A stretch of DNA of 64,000 nt from Maea johnstoni (Eukaryota > Annelida > Polychaeta > Spionida > Magelonidae). The translations under genes and the position numbers were made by a program. Positions 34,701 to 45,499 of this stretch are shown here, in pieces; position 1 is the stretch's first letter, and each line of letters starts with the position of its first letter. The stretch spans positions 25,509,506 to 25,573,505 of the forward strand of contig OZ012688.1 in the NCBI GenBank assembly GCA_963942565.1, in the 5' to 3' direction. The notes under the pieces were generated by a model. The model searched no databases. It had not been told where the DNA came from and was given only the letters and a program-made list of their open reading frames with translations.

Positions 34701-37195
34701 TCACTACAGGATGAGAGAAAGATGAGAGGGAGTAGTTATTTTAAAAGGGCAGGGTCTAGGCCAGGAATTAGAAACAGGGTGCCAAAAATAAACAATTTAA
34801 TTTTTTTTGATGCGTCTTATTCTTCAAGAGAGACCACACAATATACTCAGATTACAACCATAAATTTGACTTGTATTTATTTATTTATTGAAAGAGGCAT
34901 TAATTTCTCATACAATATCATGGGAATTATATTAAGGTAAAATAAAATTTATACTTGAAATTGACATCTTAAGAAGTTTCTCTCAAATTTTGGGGAATGA
35001 CCTAAGGAGTGATTTTTGAGGGTTTGGGTGTTCAAATGATGCCCAGACGCCCTGCTGACTAATACTATGATTGTATGGGGTCTCATATTAAGGTTTTAGC
35101 CAGGATTTAGAAACTGGGTGTACAAAAGTTGGTATTTGTAAAAAATAATAATACCATCTTCCATTTTATTTTTATCATTATTTCTAATGCACAATTAAAT
35201 ACCACTTAAAATAAATTCATTATGAATATAAATTTGAGGGTAAAATAAACTGCCTTCAAATCTATAGAATGTAATGGTTCAGTGGTGACAAATGGGTAAA
35301 TCAGTTCCAGTTAGATGTTAACCCATAGTTATATAGATTGCACAAGTGGTTTGATGACTCCAAACATAGCTTATCAAATAATACATAAATACTATAAGAT
35401 AAATGGATGTGATTGTTTGACACAGCAGGAACAATCACTGGTATTATTTTCATTAGTTTGTCAGTGTTTTATAATGAAGATATTTCTATATGTGAATATA
35501 TTCTTGGTGTGAATGGGTTGTTAAAAACACATACATTTCCTTAATTTCAAATGTGTATAACAATTGTTAATAAAAAATATCCATTTCTTAATACAATATC
35601 CATTTTCAAATGTGCATTTCATTTTCCCATATAAAAATATCCATTTTCCTTAAATTCAGATGGGTATTACATTTGTTATTAAAATATCCATTTTTCCATA
35701 ATTTCGAATCCATATTTCAGTATATTACATATATATGACAATTGGTTTCTTTACCTGCCATCTGTGATATGCTGTGCAGCAGTGTTGATCAACTGCTGTA
35801 ATACATCTACAACCTCGAGAAAACAGCTCTGAGGCAGCTTCAGAATCAGACGCTCAAGGTTTTCAGCCTGAAAATAGAAAATATAACAAATATTAGATCT
35901 GAATCTAAAGTAAGTGTAACCATCTGTTTAAGGAGTATTTATACAAGTATGTGGTAGGTGACTTGTAATTTGTAGATGGCATATGCTGTGAGTTAGTTTG
36001 TAGTTATGGTTGCTTGTGTGGTTGATTTCTTTGACTTAACTTTTCCTCTACCTTGTTTTTATTTCGCAATTTAGCCTATACAAAATATTTATAACAAGAA
36101 AGATCTTAAGATTTTTTGGGTAAAAACACAGCAAAAACATGTAGTGCTTTCAAACTAAGTTCCTATCCACAATTACGGACCAGGGATCATCAACTTTCAC
36201 AAATGTGGAGGAAAGACCAATACGGAGAGAAGGGTATCACAATTTTTCAAATTTTCGCTTCGTTCAAATTTTATAACCAATCCATTCAGAAATGCTTTTA
36301 AAAATAAGAAGAAAAATGTATTCTTCAACTTTCAGATTCAATAACTTTTGATATAAGTCAGAATTGTAAAACCTGTGGTATCCTTTACTCAGCAATACCC
36401 TTATACCTTTATCAAGTTTATAGCAAATGTGTTGCCATTTACTACCAAAAATGCCTGTTTGAAGCGACCATGTTTTGGTGAAATTAGATTAGGAGAAAAG
36501 TGACAAAACATTTCCTGCTTTAGTGCAAGGCTATGGGACCTTCTGTAATAGAAGGGCTCTCCCTCAGCTCAGTAACTTCCTAGACATTCATAATTGAGTT
36601 GATCATGAGGAAAAGGATGTAGGCTTTACCATAAATCAGGGACTTCCCTAAGTATATACATGAACATATATACGTCTCTGCAGGGTCCAGGAAATCCTTC
36701 CCAGGTCTGACAATACATAAAAACCTCAAAATGACCCTATAATCTTCAATTGACCATATACGCCACCTTACGTTGGTTACAAAAAAAAAGAGATATCGAG
36801 ACCAAAAGCTAAAATAGGTATTTATTATGTATATCCACTTCTCCAAAGTAGAAATTCTAACACTGCTTAATAATCATAGAATCCTCTGTGCCTATTTTGT
36901 ACTAATATTTCATATCAAGGATACTCAAACCATTACAAACTGAAAAAAATATATACATGTGGTACAAAGTCTTCCCCTAATATGGAAGCATCACATGTAA
37001 ATGTTCCTAGTCATCTCTACCACTGTTCACTGTGTTTATAACACACCAACATGTTATCAGTTGTTTAACTTGTTATAAACAAATGGAATTAGTGAATATT
37101 TATATTCATTGTCTGGTTTTGTCTCTGACCTCCTGTTGTACTGCTGTTATATCTAAGCCTTTCTGATCCTTCTGCTCTGTCAGAGTTACATTCAT
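31408..37195 (-). CDS. ZF-C: C2H2 zinc-finger protein, about 552 aa
   Basis: Reverse-strand exons are 37195-37130 (tentative), 35867-35755, 34680-33533 and 31739-31408, again joined in phases 0, 2, 1. The leucine-rich module reads LERLILKLPQSCFLEVVDVL. Ten fingers span residues about 190-508. The acidic/basic region before them is much shorter than in ZF-A and ZF-B. Finger 2 has the longest loop of the three genes and finger 3 again ends in cysteine. Finger 8 is split by the last intron (HVCHHCGCSFNMK then EKLMSHLKRH). It is the most diverged of the trio and is inverted. Nuclear nucleic-acid binding is inferred from the fingers alone. Confidence 0.85.
32236..32556 (-). mobile_element. tRNA-derived SINE, copy 1
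   Basis: On the reverse strand the head reads gtagctcagttggttagg (A box) and later ggttcaattcc (B box). The body is shared with 41311-41628 and the tail is cctttaccttttacct. Sits in the ZF-C intron. Confidence 0.85.
32921..33466. mobile_element. Pogo/Tigger-like MITE with an inner element
   Basis: The ends CAGTGATATCTCAGAGATG and gcctgagaggtttcactg are inverted and flanked by TA. Inside are gtgttcacatctcagagg repeats. A second element (33098-33453) is nested within the right part. Confidence 0.7.
33098..33453. mobile_element. Nested TIR element
   Basis: The terminal inverted repeats are CAGGCACCAACATAA and ttatgttggtgcctg. They are flanked by a five-base direct repeat AGAGG (33093-33097, 33454-33458). 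Inverted cacttgccccggcaagt-type blocks are internal. Superfamily not assigned. Confidence 0.7.
33533..34680 (-). CDS. ZF-C main exon: fingers 1-8
   Basis: The reverse acceptor is tttttctatttaag and the donor is GTAAGT. It begins SVEVVELIPLGGTTDS and ends in phase 1 within finger 8. Confidence 0.9.
34744..35074. mobile_element. TAGCC-family TIR element, diverged
   Basis: The left end is tctaggccaggaattagaaa and the right end is atgcccagacgccctgctga. A second left-end stub (ttagccaggatttagaaact) starts at about 35095. Confidence 0.55.
35755..35867 (-). CDS. ZF-C exon 2, leucine-rich module
   Basis: The reverse acceptor is tttctattttcag and the donor is GTAAAG. It has the same 113-base length and exit phase as ZF-A exon 2. 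Confidence 0.8.
37130..37195 (-). CDS. Candidate ZF-C start exon
   Basis: ATG at 37195 opens 22 codons (MNVTLTEQKDQKGLDITAVQ then QE) to a GTCAGA donor in phase 0, the phase required. It was chosen because the summed coding length is then a multiple of three and the end resembles the other start exons. The donor is weak. Confidence 0.4.
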
Positions 37196-38093
37196 CCTGC
37201 TGCAACAGTCAGTTTGTCTTCAGCATGCCTGTCATACCCATAAGAATATTGGAATTTACTAGGATAAGTTTATTTTGGGCCGTTGTAAAGATGCTCACAC
37301 ACACAGTGAACACTACACTGCCTCCAGTCTGAATGCGATTGCAGCGCCACCACAACAGAACTCTTCTGAGTAGAGAGGTTAGAATAATAATAGAAGACTT
37401 GACAGTGGATAGCACAAAATTATCTAATGTAAGTTTTCATTTGAATTTTAGCTTAAATAGTCCTTAACGTTCTCTTTGTTTTACATAAATGTTTAGTTGA
37501 TATATCAGACTATTGTCATATGGACCTAAACTGATACAATATATCAGTTGTTTGCTACAATTTGACAAGTCAGTCGTTTGTTTGTTTCCAGGTGAATCAA
37601 ATAGTGCAAGTATGTGTCATTTGACCTACATACTCTTACCTGCGGAACATCTCTCCCACCTCATGAAGGAGGGCAAGCAATCTTCTTCCTGGTTGAATTT
37701 CCTTTAAGATCTCCGTATTTCTTATGATTAGCCTTTCGTTTCATTGTAAAATTGTCATTTTATTATGCTTGCTAGGGTTGCAATGGATAAGAAATGAAAA
37801 TTAGGGCAATCACTATTGTTATTGTAAGTGTTATTGTTATGTTGTAAAGGGTCATGTGGTCTAAGTCCTTAAAACCTTCTTGACTGTTGGCCAGAAAGTT
37901 ATATATCGGTAAATATCAGGTTATTGTGTAGATGTGGTTGTATCAAGGATTGTGAATTATTTTTTTACTGAAGTGTGACCATCGGTGACAGCTGTACCGG
38001 ATTTAAATCTAAGGAAACCACAAACATCTGGTACTCAGCATAGGACCAGTATCTGCACACAGCCAATGAGTAGCTAGCTAATTTAAAGCAAAG

Positions 38094-38399
38094 CCTTAGC
38101 CAGCAGGACGTCTGGGCGTCATTTGGACACCAAAACACTCAAAAACCACCTCTCAGGACACCCAGTTCATATTAAAAGTAATTTCTGAAATTGTCAATTT
38201 CAAGCATATACTCATTGAATTGAGTCCACCTCAGTATAGTTCCCATGATCATAGATGTATGGTATGCCTTATTCAATAAGTAGATACATGTTCATGTTTG
38301 TAATATCAGAATAGTGTGGTATCCCTTGAAAAATAGGACACCCAAAAATTTAAGAATTGACAAATTTGGGTACCCAGTTTCTAAATCTTGGCTAAGACG
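38094..38399. mobile_element. TAGCC-family TIR element
   Basis: The ends ccttagccagcaggacgtct and agtttctaaatcttggctaa are inverted. Internal ggacacc motifs are typical of the family. Confidence 0.7.
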
Positions 38400-38908
38400 C
38401 TGTGAGGTGTTGTTTCCATTGTGTCGCTGGTCTAACTATCTTCACATCAGGTCATAACAAGCTCTATGTGGTACCTGCCCTGCCCTTCCCCCTATCTGCA
38501 AAGTGGTCATTTTCACAAACATTGTCATCATCACAAACAAGTTATTTTAACCACTGCCTGGATTTAAATCTACTTGAGGTGTGTTTGCTCCAAGAAGGTG
38601 GTGATTGGCTCCAGAAACATTATTTCAATGTGCAGCACAGTTATCTTGTGTTGTGTTAACATTTTTGTTAAATTTTTGTTTTGGTCCTACTGGTTAGGAC
38701 TATGCAGTCAGGTCACTTTTACTTGAAGTGATGATATGTTGTATCAACGTTGACATTATTGTGACCTCATGTTTATATCCCTCTTCAGATTAGGGTCAAT
38801 GAGAGAAGTAAAAAAACAACACTTGTAATGAATAATGATATATTGTTTTATTATGGCTTTTATGGGCTGAAATGGTGGCTGTTTATGTTTCATTGCTATT
38901 TTTTTCAG

Positions 38909-38966
38909 GTGAGGGTATGTGAGAAAAGGAAAGAGTCATGATGAGTGACTACACCTACATCTATAT
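38909..38966 (+). CDS. PPSY-protein exon with start codon
   Basis: The acceptor ends at 38908. A start-stop pair ATGTGA sits at 38917-38922, then the double ATG at 38938/38941. The exon ends AT at GTAAGT (38967), in phase with the next exon (IIIAILVVV). Confidence 0.7.
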
Positions 38967-41900
38967 GTAAGTACTTATCATGGTATTTAAACAGACATAG
39001 TCTCACACTCGATATTAAAAAAATGACCAACAATAATTTTTTAGGGTGATATAGGCCCAATTTCACTTAGCAGGTTTAAATTTGGTAACAAGGAGTCCTG
39101 TTCACAAGTGTGGTAACAAGTGTGGTAACAACTTTAGCCCGGTTTTGCTAAGGAGGTGTAAACCAGTGGTCTAAGTGTGGTCACATGGCAGAATTACTCG
39201 ATGTAAACCTTTCAATTCAACATTCATCTTTATTTCATCATTGTATTTTGGTAGGAGACTAGTGATAGGTTGTCTTTTTATATACATACAGATACTATCA
39301 TTTCATGTGATTATGGTATATTTTGCAACAAGTATTCTGCAGTCTTTCATGAACCATTATTTTATCAACTCTATGGCCAATCGTAGTATTTTCAATTCAG
39401 GACTACGTAAGGCAGAAAGGTTGTAAAAGGTTAGATTGAAGGAATTATTTGCCTGTTAACTACCACAAATACATACATGTATATGGATATGTAAATTGAT
39501 ATACATGTATTTGATAACAAACAATCCAATTTAAGAGTATTTATGCAGTCTGTCATGTATCTGTTCATATTATTAAACTGAGAAGTATTTATAATTTCAT
39601 CCTTTGATTACCCTTGATATTTTACTATCTGGAATTTTTTTCTTTTTCTATGATATATGTTTCTAGATTCTATGATAAAAATATGAAACATCCTAAAATG
39701 TATCCTAATGAATCACCTATACGATTTCTTTCCATTTGGTATCTAACTTCTCGTATTAAGATGCATCAAATTATCATACAAAACCAAAGTTTTCTCTTTA
39801 AATTCATCAAAACAAAAAGAAAAAAAGCAATTTTCATGTATGCTTGCTTTTATCAGTAATAAGTCAATTGCCAATTTATATAAATTTACCAAAATAGAAA
39901 TTCTAAAATTTAGAATCATTTAATTTCTAACTTGAAAGGTTTGTTGAAGCTAAGTTTACTTGTGCTTAGTCTTTTTTTTTCTAAGCCACACAAAGTCTGT
40001 CTGATACCAACATAGCAAAGTGCGGTGAACCGCAGAAGTTAGGACTGGCCTGACTGCACTCAGGCCTGGACTTCTTGTTACCACACATGTTAACTCTTTG
40101 TGAAATCAGATTCTGACTTAGTACCGGTCTAGTAGACAAGTACTAAGTGTGGTAACTTCATGACCAGTCCTCAATACTTGAACATGGCCTCCGTAGACCT
40201 GCTTAGTAAAATTGGCCCATAGAGACTAATTTAGCTAGTAGCAGACAAAGTAGCTATAATAATAATAATAATAATATTGTCATTTGATATTGCGCCCTTT
40301 CCATATAAACATGCTCAAAGGCGCATTACATTCATTGTCAGAGGATAGATGTTGATATCCACATAGTTATTTGATAAATACATCTTTGAACAGATGTGTT
40401 TTCAATTGTCGTTTGAAGATTGCCACCCTCCCAGCTGCCCGAATATTATCTGGGAGCTGATTCCATAGTTTTGGGGCACAGGCACTAAATGATCTGTCAC
40501 CGTAGGTTTTCATGTTGGTTCTCGGCTCGCAGAGTAAGTTCTTGGATGTTGATCTCAGTGTCCGTGGTGGGACATACTCTTTCAGCATTTCCCTCAGGTA
40601 AGAGGGTGCAGTTCCATGCAAACACTTGTACGCCAGGAGAAGAATCTTGAATTCAATTCTCTTCCTGACTGGTAACCAGTGAAGTTCCTTTAGTACTGGA
40701 GTGATATGGTCATACTTCTTTGTGAGTGTGATCACCCTGGCGGCATTATTTTGTACTCTCTGGAGCTTACATATTAGCTCTTCAGGTATTCCACAGAGAA
40801 GTCCATTGCAGTAGTCGAATCTTGAGGTTACCAGGGATATGACAGCACCTTTAGTTGATTCTGCAGTCAAGTATTTTCTGATCCTTCCAATGTTTCGAAG
40901 GTGATAGTTTGCAGATTTGACTGCCTTTGACACATGTGCGGCCATATTCATGCTTGGATCAAAAACAGAGCCCAGATTGCCGATAGGTATATTAAGAATC
41001 TTAACAATCTCACCATTTACGGAGATGCTAGGCACAGATATTTTGGCTCGCTGCTTAGGGGTACCTAGCACTAGGACTTCCGTTTTGTCTGCATTCAGTT
41101 TTAGCTTGTTCTGTGACATCCATGTATATATGTCAGTGAGGCAGCCCTCCAGCCTAGCAACTCCTATGTCCACAGCTTGTTGAGTGATAGGTTTTATTGC
41201 CAGATAGAGCTGTGTGTCGTCTGCATATATGTGAAGCTCTAAACCATGCTTTCTGATGAGTTTTCCAAGGGGTAGGAGGTAGATCAGGAACAACAATGGT
41301 CCTAACACTGAAGTAGCTCAGATGGTTAGATGTCGAACTAGTAATCAGTAGATCGCTGGTTCAATTCCCGGCCAGGGCACTTTAGTCAGTCCTTAGGCAA
41401 GACAGTTTATGCAATATTGCCTCAGTCCACCCAGCTGCAAAATGGGTACCTAGCATTAATAAGGCAGTGCTTAGAGCTTGTGCGCTATATGCTGCCGGGC
41501 TGCTCTGGAATATTCCTCGGGGGATTGAAATGGTTTCCGTGTGTACAGGCCTACTAGGGAAGGAAGGTTGTGTGAACTTTTCGGTAGATGCAAGACTATA
41601 AACCGAATACCTTTACCTTTAGCAGAGCCTCAGTTAGAGACCTAAGCCTTCGTAAAACATATGTGTGGACAGCCAAGCAATTTGTCGGGATTTTCTCTAG
41701 GGTTGGACTGATCATCGATTATAATTGATGCATACTCGGTTGTCTCTTTATTTTTTACTGATTTATCGATTATGAAACTGCCAATCGATAATAAGCGGAA
41801 AATGTGACACCTAGCGACGAAAAATAGAACTAAATGACTGGCAAGAACTGAGCTCCAAAACACTACAAAACAAAAGTAGAGTTTTTTTTTCAATATCCTA

Positions 41901-44105
41901 ATCAGAGCTAAAATATTGGTACTTGAAATCAAATGGGAAAAAGTATCAGAATGTGTACTGCCTATCAATATAAAATTGACTCCCCTGCTGCCTGAATTTC
42001 TCTGCCTATGCAGGTAGTATCATTTAAAATATTTTCAATATATCATATCTATGGGGAAATACTAGTACTGATATTTTCGGAAAAGTTAAAATGTACAAAC
42101 CCCTGTGTTAATTTAAAGAATATACTTGAAAGTTATACTAATATGTGAGAGTTAACTAACAGGTAGATAAAGTTTCTAAACAGGTAGATACAAGTTTACG
42201 ATCATTATTTGGTTATATTGTATCCCCCTTAAAAAAGTAACATCCAAAATTTAGACTTACTGTATACAGTATTGACATCCAGGCTAGAGTGTCCATGTAT
42301 GTCTTTCGTTGTGTGTGTGTCTGTTTGTCTGTCCCGGTGTGCATTTTAGGAAGGCAGGTAGATTAGACTTCATAGAAAACTTTTCAAAAAAATCCGTTCA
42401 AATTTCCTTTTCGTTTTCTTTTCCTGCAGCATCATAGCCATACTGGTGGTTGTGAAACTAACAGTTTGGCTATGCATCTATGCAGCTCGTGCACACAGAA
42501 GGGCCAGGAATCTACAGCAAAGGGTCATCATCACTGATGGATGTGCAATCCCTCCACAGCATGGGGCATACACTGTAAGTTTCATATATGTGTGTGTGTG
42601 CATGTATGTAATACTATGTATGTATGTATATACACACACACATACACACATAATTATTTAAAAAGTAAGAATGATGTTTCAAAAATATTTGAAGGAGAGT
42701 TGTTGATAGTGTTCTGAGAAATATATTCTCTTTAAATCTTATCCCAAACATGATTTCGCATATAAAATTTCAACAAAGTTGTAAGGCTGCTTATGGCGAC
42801 TGTGAGCATTAATGGGTCAAACGCTGTATTGTTAGCTGAGCATTGAGGTAAATATTTTGTTCAATTTCAGCAACGTTCACCAATTATGGACTTTGAGGAG
42901 CTTCCCCAGCCAATCCTCTCAGTCCCAGAGGGTTCCACAGCACCTAACTATGGGCACATTATCATTCAGCCACCCAATCTACCATGTAAGTATCACAAAT
43001 ATCTATCCACTGGATACGCAACCGGCAAGTTTCCCTGAACAACCTGGCTGTGGCAAATAGCAAAGAAAGAAAGAAAGTCAACTGGAGAAGTAATGTGTGT
43101 TTATTTGTGGGGATTTTTTTCTTTATCAAAACTTTCAGGGATATTTCTGTTTGTATAATTTTGGGTCGGAGAAATATTTTTTCAGGAGTTTGTTGCTTTG
43201 TTTCTTTTATTTACTACCTGAAATTCCTCATTGGTTATTTTTCATGAGAAAACAAGATTTTGTCATTTAACGATTTTTCAGGATGCCTACGCATAGGGCT
43301 AACATCATAACTTGCGTGTGATGTCCACAATTTCTCTGTGTAGGGGGTTAAATGCAATGTATGGGGTGGTTTATTTTTAAGAGATTTACCTCATTGTGGT
43401 TTTAACAACAACTAAAGAAAAGTGTCTAGTCTTTGCAAGAAATATTTTGACATTGTTAGATAATATATGTATATGCATGTATTTACATGACGGAACAAAA
43501 TACTTTTGTATATCACATACACAGTTAATGCTCTGATTTGCAAATACACTGCAATGTAGAGCATGGTCATGACGCTTGGTGAGCATGAAAATAAAGAGAA
43601 AAAAAATGAAAAAGAAACGTTTTATACAAATACAGGTGGATTTATACCTACATTTTATATAGGTGGATTCATACCTACTGTATCTGCAACTGATGTTGTA
43701 TTGCTTAGTCAGTGGTGTTAGGTTAGAGGACTCAACTGATTCCCAATTCCTGTTAAAATATACTCTCATTTACGTTTTGTTTCAGCCTATGCAACAGCAG
43801 TTGGGGGAGTAGGCCACATGGGTGTGTTACCCGATAAACCGCCTTCATACGAAGCAGCAGTAATGAACTATGCCATGGTGCCCCCTGGTGGCAACAACGC
43901 TGTACCGGAGCAGGCCACCGAGGCGGGTCCTGAGGTGACAGGGCAGGGGTCCTCCCAGGCCCCGCCCCCGCAGGCACCACAGCCACAGGGCGTGCAGGCG
44001 GGGAGCACTGAGCAGCCACCTGATGCTGAGGCGCTGGCGCCAACACCCAGGTCCACCACACAGACAGTCACACCTCCACAGCAGCAGCAACAGCACATTG
44101 TTTAA
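38938..44105 (+). CDS. Single-pass membrane protein with PPSY motif, 202 aa
   Basis: Coding exons are 38938-38966, 42430-42574, 42871-42985 and 43786-44105 (phases 2, 0, 1), giving 202 residues. The protein starts MMSDYTYIY and passes at once into one hydrophobic segment (about residues 8-30), followed by a basic cluster (RAHRRARN). That implies an outside N-terminus of a few residues and a cytosolic C-terminus. The cytosolic part has LPSY (95-98), PPSY (115-118) and a proline/glutamine-rich tail. PPxY motifs bind WW domains of NEDD4-family ubiquitin ligases. By analogy with WBP1/VOPP1-like small membrane adaptors this may be an endolysosomal or plasma-membrane adaptor; that is inference and I do not recognise the exact family. 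No signal peptide. Confidence 0.8.
40255..41308 (-). mobile_element. 5'-truncated CR1/L2-like LINE
   Basis: The reverse-strand ORF 41308-40367 (313 aa) carries the reverse-transcriptase catalytic YADDTQLYL, then the C-terminal region typical of CR1/L2 LINEs ([60 protein letters not shown]). After the stop is a short 3' UTR ending in an ATT-repeat tail at 40276-40255. The endonuclease and N-terminal RT are absent. The ORF has no stop over its length, so the copy is fairly young. It lies in the PPSY-gene first intron. Confidence 0.9.
41311..41628 (+). mobile_element. tRNA-derived SINE, copy 2
   Basis: Head gtagctcagatggttaga (A box) and ggttcaattcc (B box). The body contains gggcactttagtcagtcctt and ggtacctagcattaataagg, with tail acctttacctttag. 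Homologous to 32236-32556. It starts three bases from the LINE truncation point, head to head. Confidence 0.88.
42430..42574 (+). CDS. PPSY-protein exon 2, membrane segment
   Basis: Acceptor cttttcctgcag, donor GTAAGT. It encodes the transmembrane helix, the basic stop-transfer cluster and the start of the cytosolic part. Confidence 0.85.
42585..42652 (+). repeat. TG/TATG/CA microsatellite
   Basis: A purine-pyrimidine alternating run directly after the exon 2 donor of the PPSY gene. Confidence 0.8.
42655..42820 (+). mobile_element. TTAA-type MITE, family P1, partial
   Basis: Core aaaatatttgaaggagagtt and right end gtgagcattaatgggtcaa. The left end is lost. Confidence 0.6.
42871..42985 (+). 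CDS. PPSY-protein exon 3
   Basis: Acceptor tgttcaatttcag, donor GTAAGT, 115 bases. It encodes [18 protein letters not shown] and IIIQPPNLP; the serine and tyrosine of LPSY come from the next exon. Confidence 0.8.
43013..43062 (+). repeat. R4 repeat fragment
   Basis: tggatacgcaaccggc and aacctggctgtggcaaatag match the first 50 bases of the R4 blocks at 9693 and 23497. Confidence 0.55.
43786..44105 (+). CDS. PPSY-protein last exon
   Basis: Encodes [15 protein letters not shown] and a P/Q/A-rich tail ending in a glutamine run and HIV. The stop TAA lies inside the TTAA of the adjoining MITE. Confidence 0.85.
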
Positions 44106-44323
44106 CCCAATTTACCGTTCCAGTCCTACAGCTACTTTCATCCAAAGTACACGGATGCAAAGATCTATGAAAATCATCTAAACCCTGTTAAGTTGGTATT
44201 CATGTGATAGCTCTCACTGAGCACTCTCAGATGAGTACCCATTTGCCAGGGTTTCAGTCATTTTCTTGTTTTTTTGCATCATTTTGTATTGGCCAAATTA
44301 GCCAAAAGTAGCATAAGGGTTAA
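44102..44323 (-). mobile_element. TTAA-type MITE, family P2, at the stop codon
   Basis: Reverse-oriented P2 copy: left TTAACCC, right gcataaGGGTTAA. Its interior is the complement of 2772-2989. Its left TTAA supplies the TAA stop of the PPSY gene. Confidence 0.8.
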
Positions 44324-44948
44324 TGCTTAAGAGTTCCATGAGAAATTGTCGTCTGGATCCCTAATGTTTTTGACAATAACTTGGTGATCAAGAATTCTTT
44401 TACAAAATATTCAAAGGAGAGTTGTTGGTATTGTTCTAATTAACATTTCTCCTTGAAGTATTTTCCCAAGTATGCTGTCAGTTGAAAGATTTCGTTAAAG
44501 TTGTCAGGCCACTTTTGACTGCTGTGAGCATTAGATGGTTGAACTTTTCACACCTGAAGTGTACACAACGTCTGACACATATGGTAATATCTTGATAACA
44601 AAACAATTTATAAAGAAACATTTTTCTGAATATTATTGTTTCAATATGTTCAACAATCCCTCATGAAATATCTTTTAAATATTACTCCATTCTGTGAGGT
44701 ATCTTTAAAATTGTCGGACCCTGTTTGTACTTCAGATGCATATGTGGTAAACCATTTTCTGACACCTGACACAAAACCATCATGTGAAAAATATTTGAAG
44801 GAGAAATTTCCCTTGGAACTTTTTATCAACAACTCTCCTTCAAATACTTTGAAAAATTCTGACTTAGTCACACAGTATTCACATATCCAAGATATCATAT
44901 CATTTAGGTGACCCTTGCCGAGGAGAATGTTAGATATGAATGGGTTAA
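44320..44948. mobile_element. Cluster of diverged P1 MITEs
   Basis: At least two P1-like units lie end to end, each with the ttgaaggaga / tctccttcaaa core. They finish at tatgaatgggTTAA. The first shares a TTAA with the P2 copy to its left. Confidence 0.65.
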
Positions 44949-45127
44949 CCCATCTGTACTGAAAGTGCTCTGTTGATCTGACAACTCAAAACAATGGCAA
45001 AATTATTATACAAATATATATACAAGTATATACAAGAATATGCGATATTGCAGTATTAGATGAATTCGCTAATTATATACAGACCAGCAGGGTACTGAGG
45101 GCATGAGTTAGTGAGTGGTTACCTCTT

Positions 45128-45318
45128 ATCAACCTATTAATGCCTAAAAGGTTCCCACAGATATAAGATACCTTCGAGAATAACTTTGGAATTGAGAATG
45201 ATTTTACAACTATTTTCTGGAAAGTTGTTGGTAATGTTGTGATTAACATTTCTCCCAAGTATTTTCCTAACTATATTTGCCTACGAGATATCATCAAAAT
45301 TGTCAGACTGTGGGTTAA
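45128..45318 (+). mobile_element. TTAA-type MITE, family P1
   Basis: Left tattaatgcctaaaaggttc, core gattaacatttctccc, right actgtgggttaaa. Confidence 0.55.
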
Positions 45319-45499
45319 AGCAGTGAACGTCGGTAATGCACTTTACCTTGAGATACATGTACCTTTGATCTAACCATGCCCAGTGTTTCCATGTGGGCAA
45401 ATATCTATTTGAGGGATGACTTTCTAATGAAAGCATTGTATCTCTTCCGATAGTTCCCAAACTATTTGAGGAGAATTGTTGTGCAAGATACATTCTTGC

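Noticed and set aside
37855-38045. Possible second copy of the 19468 SINE (gtcatgtggtctaagtcctt)
   Set aside because: Only about 20 bases resemble the head, the B box is not recognisable and the body does not match.
40917-41183. 88-residue forward frame
   Set aside because: Antisense to the LINE reverse-transcriptase ORF.
41311-41385. tRNA gene with A and B boxes
   Set aside because: The segment is the head of a 318-bp SINE with a second copy at 32236-32556, so it is not a functional tRNA gene.
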